Source of the DNA: Cytobacillus depressus
Lineage (GTDB): Bacteria; Bacillota; Bacilli; Bacillales; Cytobacillaceae
DNA: 64,000 nucleotides
Direction: 5' to 3'
Assembly (NCBI RefSeq): GCF_008923245.1
Contig: NZ_WBOS01000009.1
Span: 62,001 to 126,000 of the forward strand
A model generated the notes under the pieces. That model searched no databases. It was not told the DNA's origin and saw only the letters and a program-made list of their open reading frames with translations. Shown one piece after another: positions 59,579-64,000 of the stretch; the stretch's first letter is position 1; each line of letters starts with the position of its first letter. The position numbers and the translations under genes were made by a program.

Positions 59579-60475
59579 TTGAATAAAAACGGAATAATTT
59601 CATTAGGGGAGGTCATTGTTGACATGATTTCCAAAGATAAAACGAATAAGAATTTTCAGCCATTCCTTGGTGGGGCAACAGTTAATTTGGCTGTTGGCGT
59701 GAAAAGATTAGGAGTGAACTCCTTTTATTTATGCAAATTAGGTACGGATGAAACAAGTGAATTTGTTAAGGAGTCATTTAATAATGAGGAGGTTTGTCTC
59801 GATTATTGTACGCATTCTTCCGCCAAGAAAAATTGTAAAGTGTATGTACATCAAGATCAAAACGGTGAAAGAGTGTTTCATTCATACATAAATCCGACTC
59901 CTAACGAATGGCTGACAGAAAATGAATTAGCAAAAGAGCTGTTTGATAAGGGGAAAATATTTTATTTTGGGTCAGGGACACTTTTTCATGAAACAAGCCT
60001 GAAAACCACAGAGAAAGCACTTGATTATGCGAATGAAACAAATATATTTGTCGCATTTGATGTAAACATTCGCCTAAAACGATGGGAAAGTGAAGAACAA
60101 TGCAAAAAAACAATTACCTCATTTCTGAACCGAGCTGATTTAGTTAAGATGGCTGAAGAAGAATTGCTATTTTTGACTGAATCGAAAGAAATAAATGAAG
60201 CGATTGAAAAGATTAGCAAGTATAACATTCCTTATCTTATAATTACAAAAGGATCAGCTGGGGCATGTGTTTATTATGATGGAAAAGCGCTCTGTGTGCC
60301 TGGGGTGGAGGTAAAAGCAATTGATACAACTGGAGCGGGAGATGCTTTCCTTGCTGCATTATTATATTGCTACCATGAAAAGGGAAGACCAAACACAAGT
60401 GCACAAATGGAAGAATTTCTTCATTTTGCAAATCAGGCTGGAGCAAATGCGACCACAAGAGTCGGCGCTTTATAG
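59579..60475 (+). CDS. PfkB-family carbohydrate kinase (fructokinase-like)
   Basis: A 298-residue ribokinase-fold kinase. The TTG at 59579 follows CAAGGAGGA and gives LNKNGIISLGEVIVDM; the frame is open further up only by chance. Signatures are FLGGATVNLAVGVKRLG (PfkB 1), VAFDVNIRLKRW, and DTTGAGDAFLAALLY (PfkB 2 with the catalytic Asp). It should phosphorylate fructose or a related sugar; the substrate cannot be fixed from sequence. It stands alone with no sugar transporter nearby. Confidence 0.88.
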   Translation: MNKNGIISLGEVIVDMISKDKTNKNFQPFLGGATVNLAVGVKRLGVNSFYLCKLGTDETSEFVKESFNNEEVCLDYCTHSSAKKNCKVYVHQDQNGERVFHSYINPTPNEWLTENELAKELFDKGKIFYFGSGTLFHETSLKTTEKALDYANETNIFVAFDVNIRLKRWESEEQCKKTITSFLNRADLVKMAEEELLFLTESKEINEAIEKISKYNIPYLIITKGSAGACVYYDGKALCVPGVEVKAIDTTGAGDAFLAALLYCYHEKGRPNTSAQMEEFLHFANQAGANATTRVGAL

Positions 60476-60627
60476 GAGCTTTTTATAGTTTATAGATAAG
60501 GCTATGATAATTTTCATGTTTTAGTAAACCCTATTAAAAACGAATATTGTCATTGGAGTATTCTTAAGAATAGATTTAATTATTTGACTATTTCGTTTAT
60601 AATGATTTTACTAAGGGGGGAAAAGAC

Positions 60628-60777
60628 ATGGAACAAAAGCCTTATCATTATGATGGAAGTATTCAGATTAGCTATGATACAAATGATGAAACGCAAATGA
60701 ATATCCCATTTGAAATAACTGATGAAATGAGAAAAAATATTGGTGGCAATCCGTTTTCAATGATTGAAAATGAATAA
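60628..60777 (+). CDS. Small conserved-looking protein of unknown function
   Basis: A 49-residue protein (MEQKPYHYDGSIQISYDTND, then ETQMNIPFEITDEMRKNIGG, NPFSMIENE). The ATG follows AAGGGGGGA and a good terminator lies just after. It is polar and acidic with no membrane helix. I cannot name a function. Confidence 0.65.
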   Translation: MEQKPYHYDGSIQISYDTNDETQMNIPFEITDEMRKNIGGNPFSMIENE

Positions 60778-60792
60778 ATAAGTAATCAACAA

Positions 60793-60820
60793 GGACCGAA
60801 CAAAAAAATCGGTCTTTTTT
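60793..60820 (+). terminator. Terminator after the small protein gene
   Basis: GACCGA and TCGGTC pair across a 9-base loop and are followed by six T. Confidence 0.75.
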
Positions 60821-60883
60821 GTTTTTAAAAGAATTTAATTAAAAAGCATAATTATTGACGTCTTAATCAAATTCGTATAACAT

Positions 60884-60916
60884 TACCTTGAATTGAAAAT
60901 AGTTTAATTCAAGGTA
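60884..60916 (+). promoter_or_regulatory. Inverted repeat at the azoreductase promoter, putative repressor site
   Basis: TACCTTGAATT and AATTCAAGGTA are perfect 11-base arms around 11 bases. They directly follow TTGACG (60855-60860) and TATAAC (60876-60881), so they cover the likely transcription start. In Bacillus such genes are repressed by DUF24/MarR-type quinone sensors (YodB, CatR, MhqR); this site does not match the MhqR box. Confidence 0.55.
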
Positions 60917-60986
60917 TTGAAGAATAATATTTTATTTTTTACACAATACTAAAACATCTCCTAATCAAGAAAGGTTGAAGACAAAC

Positions 60987-61622
60987 ATGGCAAAAGTATT
61001 GTACATCACAGCACATCCAAATGACGATACACAGTCTTACAGTATGGCAGTTGGAAAGGCATTTATTGACACATATAAAGAAGTAAATCCGAATGATGAA
61101 ATCGTTCATCTTGATCTCTATAAGGAAAATATTCCTCACATAGATGTTGATGTTTTTAGCGGATGGGGGAAACTTCAATCAGGTAAAGGCTTTGAAGAGC
61201 TTTCAGCCGAGGAGAAAGCAAAAGTAGGACGTTTATCAGAGTTGAGCGAGCAGTTCATCGGCGCAGATAAATACGTTTTCGTGACGCCTTTATGGAACTT
61301 CTCATTCCCTCCAGTTATGAAAGCCTATCTTGACTCTGTTGCTGTAGCTGGAAAAACCTTTAAATATACTGAGAAAGGCCCGGTTGGCTTATTGACTGAT
61401 AAAAAAGCTTTACACATTCAAGCTCGTGGCGGCATTTACTCAGAAGGTCCTGCTGCTGAAATGGAAATGGGTCATCGCTACCTTACAGTTTTAATGAGCT
61501 TTTTCGGCGTTCCTTCTTTTGATGGTCTATTTGTTGAAGGACATAACGCAATGCCTGATAAAGCAGCAGAAATTAAAGAAAATGCCATTGCACGTGCGAA
61601 GGACATGGCACATACATTTTAA
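60987..61622 (+). CDS. azoR: FMN-dependent NADH azoreductase / quinone reductase
   Basis: A 211-residue flavodoxin-fold enzyme. The ATG at 60987 gives [20 protein letters not shown], the usual start with the FMN phosphate loop. [19 protein letters not shown] is the family's hallmark, and [20 protein letters not shown] lines the substrate site. It reduces azo dyes and quinones by two electrons, protecting against quinone stress. It has its own promoter with a large palindrome and a strong terminator, and complements the Mhq-type dioxygenase 5 kb upstream. Confidence 0.94.
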   Translation: MAKVLYITAHPNDDTQSYSMAVGKAFIDTYKEVNPNDEIVHLDLYKENIPHIDVDVFSGWGKLQSGKGFEELSAEEKAKVGRLSELSEQFIGADKYVFVTPLWNFSFPPVMKAYLDSVAVAGKTFKYTEKGPVGLLTDKKALHIQARGGIYSEGPAAEMEMGHRYLTVLMSFFGVPSFDGLFVEGHNAMPDKAAEIKENAIARAKDMAHTF

Positions 61623-61671
61623 TTATTTCAGAATATCATTCATAGCTGAAAAAGTTATTTGTGCTGAATTA

Positions 61672-61703
61672 ACGCCTAGAATACATTCTAGGCGTTTTTT
61701 TTT
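61672..61703 (+). terminator. Terminator after azoR
   Basis: ACGCCTAGAAT and ATTCTAGGCGT form a perfect 11-bp stem followed by nine T. Confidence 0.9.
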
Positions 61704-61842
61704 AAGCAAAAAGTCATCGTTTGGATAGACGTAAAAGATAATAGTGGTTTATGGAAGTTATCTATATTAAACTGTCTATTGTATATTGCTGCTTGCAATA
61801 GGATGTGGCAGTAAATTTTTTTACACTTAGAAAGGAGATATA

Positions 61843-62352
61843 ATGAAATTACGAATAGCTTTGCTGTCTCTTGCAGCAGTGCTTATACTAGCTGCCTGTG
61901 GACAAAAGGGTTTGAAAGAATCAATCACATTAGTAAATCAGGATAACGAAAAAGTAACGTTTCCGTCAGAAAAGCCTGTACTATTCTTTTTTATTACTGG
62001 CTACACCTGAGGACTCTGTCAGCAGCAACTAGTTGAGTTGCATAATAATCTAACTATGTTAGATGAATTTGATATGGATATGTATATTATTAGCCATGAT
62101 ACACCGGAACAGCAGAAGGAACTATACAGCCAACTAAAGGATTACTTTGGTACAAGCTTACCCTTTATTTCTGATCCGGATATGAAATTGATTGAACAGT
62201 TTGGAATGAAGAATGGCGATGTCGCTTATCGCGGCTTCGGAATTATGGATCAAAATGGGGAAATAATATTCAAAAAAGTAAATGATCACTGGGGAGAGCA
62301 GATAGATCATACTGTTCAGGATATTGAAAAGGAATATAAAAAAATAAAATAG
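61843..62352 (+). CDS. Redoxin-type lipoprotein, probable selenoprotein with in-frame TGA (Sec56)
   Basis: Read through one TGA, the frame codes for 169 residues. The ATG follows AAAGGAGATAT. The lipobox is LAAC (Cys19), so it is an anchored lipoprotein. A thioredoxin/peroxiredoxin fold follows: KPVLFFFITGYT, then TGA (62008-62010), then GLCQQQLVELH; the motif is U-x-x-C with Cys59. The second half fits AhpC/TSA-like redoxins: DMDMYIISHDTPEQQKEL, SLPFISDPDMKLIEQFGM, YRGFGIMDQNGEI, and a helical end. TGA sits where relatives have the first Cys of the CxxC. Downstream, GCAAC (62025-62029) and GTTGC (62037-62041) form a hairpin that could be a bacterial SECIS. Alternative: a recent nonsense mutation. 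A strong terminator follows. Confidence 0.75.
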
Positions 62353-62369
62353 TTCCCATAAAGAATAAA

Positions 62370-62408
62370 GCCGGCTCCTGAATAACCAATGTTGGAGGCC
62401 GGTTTTTG
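62370..62408 (+). terminator. Terminator after the redoxin lipoprotein gene
   Basis: CCGGCTCC pairs with GGAGGCCGG (one bulged G) across a 15-base loop and ends in TTTTT. Its presence right after the TAG supports a full-length gene. Confidence 0.8.
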
Positions 62409-62490
62409 TGTCCTATAAACACCTTTTAAAGGACATGAAATGGGTATTTTCTAGCTTTCGTGTCCTATAAACCCATTTTTCGTCAAACGT
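62408..62490. repeat. Degenerate ~52-bp repeat pair
   Basis: TGTCCTATAAACACCTTTT and TGTCCTATAAACCCATTTTT begin about 52 bases apart (about 62409 and 62461). The first unit also contains AAGGACATGAAATGGGT. Seen directly; no gene is apparent between here and the MFS gene. Confidence 0.55.
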
Positions 62491-62707
62491 TAGTTGTCAA
62501 TAAATATATTATGTTAACTAAATTGTATTCATGATCTATTTTTGAAATCTTCCTCGCAGGGAGCCACTATTGTTCTAACAGACTACAACAGAGCATTCTA
62601 ACTAAAGGCAGTAAATATAAAGTTTCTGAAAAATTTATCTTTTATAGATTTATATTCAGTAGTATGATAGTTGTATTATTTTAACATTTCAATTGGAGGG
62701 TGATTTT

Positions 62708-63964
62708 TTGCATTATGGATGGATCGTCGTAGGGCTGACCTTTTTCACCATACTAATTGCTGCTGGTATCCGCTCGATCACAGGCGTACTAATCATACCT
62801 CTTGAGCAGGAGTTTGAGTGGAGCCGATCAGCGATTTCCTTTGCATTTGCGATTAATTTAACGATTTATGGGTTCTCTGGTCCTTTTATTGCGGCTGGAC
62901 TGGAGAGAATCGGGATTCGCAAAACGATGGTATATTCAATGATCTTGCTGGTGATCGGGATGATTGCGAGCTTGTTTATGACTCATATTTGGCATTTAAA
63001 TCTCATATGGGGAATTATGATCGGAGTGGCAAGTGGGGTTTTTCTAACCGTCTTATCTGCAACTGTAGCCAATAATTGGTTTGAAAAACGCAAAGGAATT
63101 GTTGTCGGGATACTGATGGCAGCTACCGCAGCAGGGCAAATGATTTTTCTTCCGTTACTTTCCAATTTAACGGAGGCATTCTCATGGAGGACAGGGATTT
63201 ATGTATTTATTGTTCTCGGTATTTTAATGATCCCGATTATTGCTATCTGGATGAGAGATAAACCAGCCGAGAGGGGACTGCTTCCTTATGGGGCAGCAGC
63301 AAGTCAAGCTTCTCCTATAATTGCGAACAAAAAGAATCCTATAAAAGAAGCATTCGAAGTATTGTGGATTGGTGTTCGCACTGTTCCTTTTTGGTTATTG
63401 TCCATCAGCTTTTTTATTTGCGGACTATCTACTGCCGGTCTAATCGGAACTCATTTTATTGCAGCATGTGGCTTATACGGTATTTCAGAAGTATACGCAG
63501 CCGGCTTGTTTGCATTTATGGGTGTATTTAATATTATTGGAACGATGATTGCCGGATGGCTGTCTGATAGATTTGACAATCGCTGGCTGTTATTCTGGTT
63601 TTATAGCCTTCGAGGATTATCATTAATCATCCTTCCATTTGCCCTTGATTTGCGCTCCTATCCGATGCTTGTGGCATTTTCAGTATTTTACGGCTTAGAT
63701 TGGATTGCAACCGTTCCCCCAACGATACGATTAGCGTCCGAATATTTTGGTAAGGAGCGCGGAGCTATCATCTATGGCTGGGTTTTTGCTGCTCACCAAG
63801 TAGGATCGGGTGTTGCTGCGTTTTTAGGAGGCTACTTCTATGAAGTCTTCAATGGTTATTCAATTACCTTTATTTCGGCAGGGGCACTTTGTATTGTTGC
63901 AACGTTTTTTGTATTGAAATTTAAGAAGAAGCAGGTTGTGATTGAGAATGGAATAGGGATATAG
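62708..63964 (+). CDS. MFS transporter (oxalate/formate antiporter-like, monocarboxylate type)
   Basis: A 418-residue, 12-helix major facilitator. The TTG at 62708 follows TTGGAGGGTG and gives LHYGWIVVGLTFFTILIAAG; the frame also opens at 62693 inside that ribosome site. MFS features: GPFIAAGLERIGIRKTM (loop 2-3 motif) and RDKPAERGLLPYG before the central loop, then FICGLSTAGLIGTHFIAAC and AGWLSDRFDNRW in the second half. This GWxVV start and RPxxRGLLPYG loop fit the oxalate/formate or monocarboxylate-permease-like group. The substrate is unknown. It is the last gene in the window. Confidence 0.88.
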   Translation: MHYGWIVVGLTFFTILIAAGIRSITGVLIIPLEQEFEWSRSAISFAFAINLTIYGFSGPFIAAGLERIGIRKTMVYSMILLVIGMIASLFMTHIWHLNLIWGIMIGVASGVFLTVLSATVANNWFEKRKGIVVGILMAATAAGQMIFLPLLSNLTEAFSWRTGIYVFIVLGILMIPIIAIWMRDKPAERGLLPYGAAASQASPIIANKKNPIKEAFEVLWIGVRTVPFWLLSISFFICGLSTAGLIGTHFIAACGLYGISEVYAAGLFAFMGVFNIIGTMIAGWLSDRFDNRWLLFWFYSLRGLSLIILPFALDLRSYPMLVAFSVFYGLDWIATVPPTIRLASEYFGKERGAIIYGWVFAAHQVGSGVAAFLGGYFYEVFNGYSITFISAGALCIVATFFVLKFKKKQVVIENGIGI

Positions 63965-64000
63965 TATAAAACCAAAGTGTGGTGCGTTAGTTGTATAAAA

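Noticed and set aside
1-64000. tRNA, rRNA, CRISPR array, intact insertion sequence, replication origin
   Set aside because: Looked for on both strands by eye; no cloverleaf with conserved T-loop, no regularly spaced identical repeats, no intact transposase and no DnaA-box cluster were recognised.

Overview
The window looks like a chromosomal segment of a low-GC Gram-positive rod of the family Bacillaceae (Bacillus in the broad sense). Shine-Dalgarno sites are strong and purine-rich, TTG and GTG starts are common, T-tailed hairpins end most units, and the gene set is Bacillus-type: aa3-600 menaquinol oxidase (qoxABCD), FabI with a FapR-like operator, a preQ1-I riboswitch before queCDE, an Mhq-type dioxygenase with an MhqR-like box, and a SwrC-type RND pump. 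I see no rRNA, tRNA, CRISPR array or intact mobile element.

Layout. 1-0.75 kb: 3' end of an acyl-CoA synthetase gene and a biotin/lipoyl carrier protein, the tail of an acyl-CoA/carboxylase operon. 0.8-6.5 kb: a zinc-ribbon protein, a YbdG-type mechanosensitive channel and an RND exporter. 6.7-22.6 kb: a central-metabolism block with a lactate permease, a DcuS/DctS-type two-component pair, a Pho-regulated alkaline phosphatase, dihydrolipoyl dehydrogenase (E3), a DASS carboxylate transporter, 2-oxoglutarate dehydrogenase E1 and E2, and succinyl-CoA synthetase. 22.7-36.5 kb: secreted or surface peptidases (M28, M14, M14), an isolated L25/Ctc protein, an MBL hydrolase with a divergent TetR regulator, a SEC-C protein, and a debris zone with fragments of a tyrosine recombinase, an aldo/keto reductase and an EthD-like protein. 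36.5-41.5 kb: an AraC regulator divergent from a three-enzyme operon that probably degrades acylated or carbamoylated 2,3-diaminopropionate. 42.2-46.9 kb: qoxABCD behind a redox-type promoter. 47-57.4 kb: mixed housekeeping and stress genes with several decayed genes. 57.5-59.5 kb: riboswitch-controlled queuosine precursor operon. 59.5-64 kb: sugar kinase, azoreductase, a thioredoxin-fold lipoprotein with an in-frame TGA exactly at the catalytic U-x-x-C position, and an MFS transporter.

Most exciting points. (1) The gene at 61843-62352 reads as a selenoprotein: a lipoprotein redoxin whose only in-frame stop is a TGA at the peroxidatic/CxxC position, followed by a possible bacterial SECIS hairpin. 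(2) All three subunits of the 2-oxoglutarate dehydrogenase complex, a carboxylate importer, succinyl-CoA synthetase and a dicarboxylate-type two-component sensor lie together, suggesting a dedicated 2-oxoglutarate/dicarboxylate utilisation locus. (3) The AraC-linked operon couples a ureido/carbamoyl hydrolase, diaminopropionate ammonia-lyase and an M20 deacylase. (4) Readable operators (PhoP, CcpA, FapR, MhqR, Fnr/Rex, preQ1) tie many genes to known circuits, and several short 39-52 bp tandem repeats recur in intergenic DNA.

All calls come from reading sequence, motifs and remembered family features; no database search was run.
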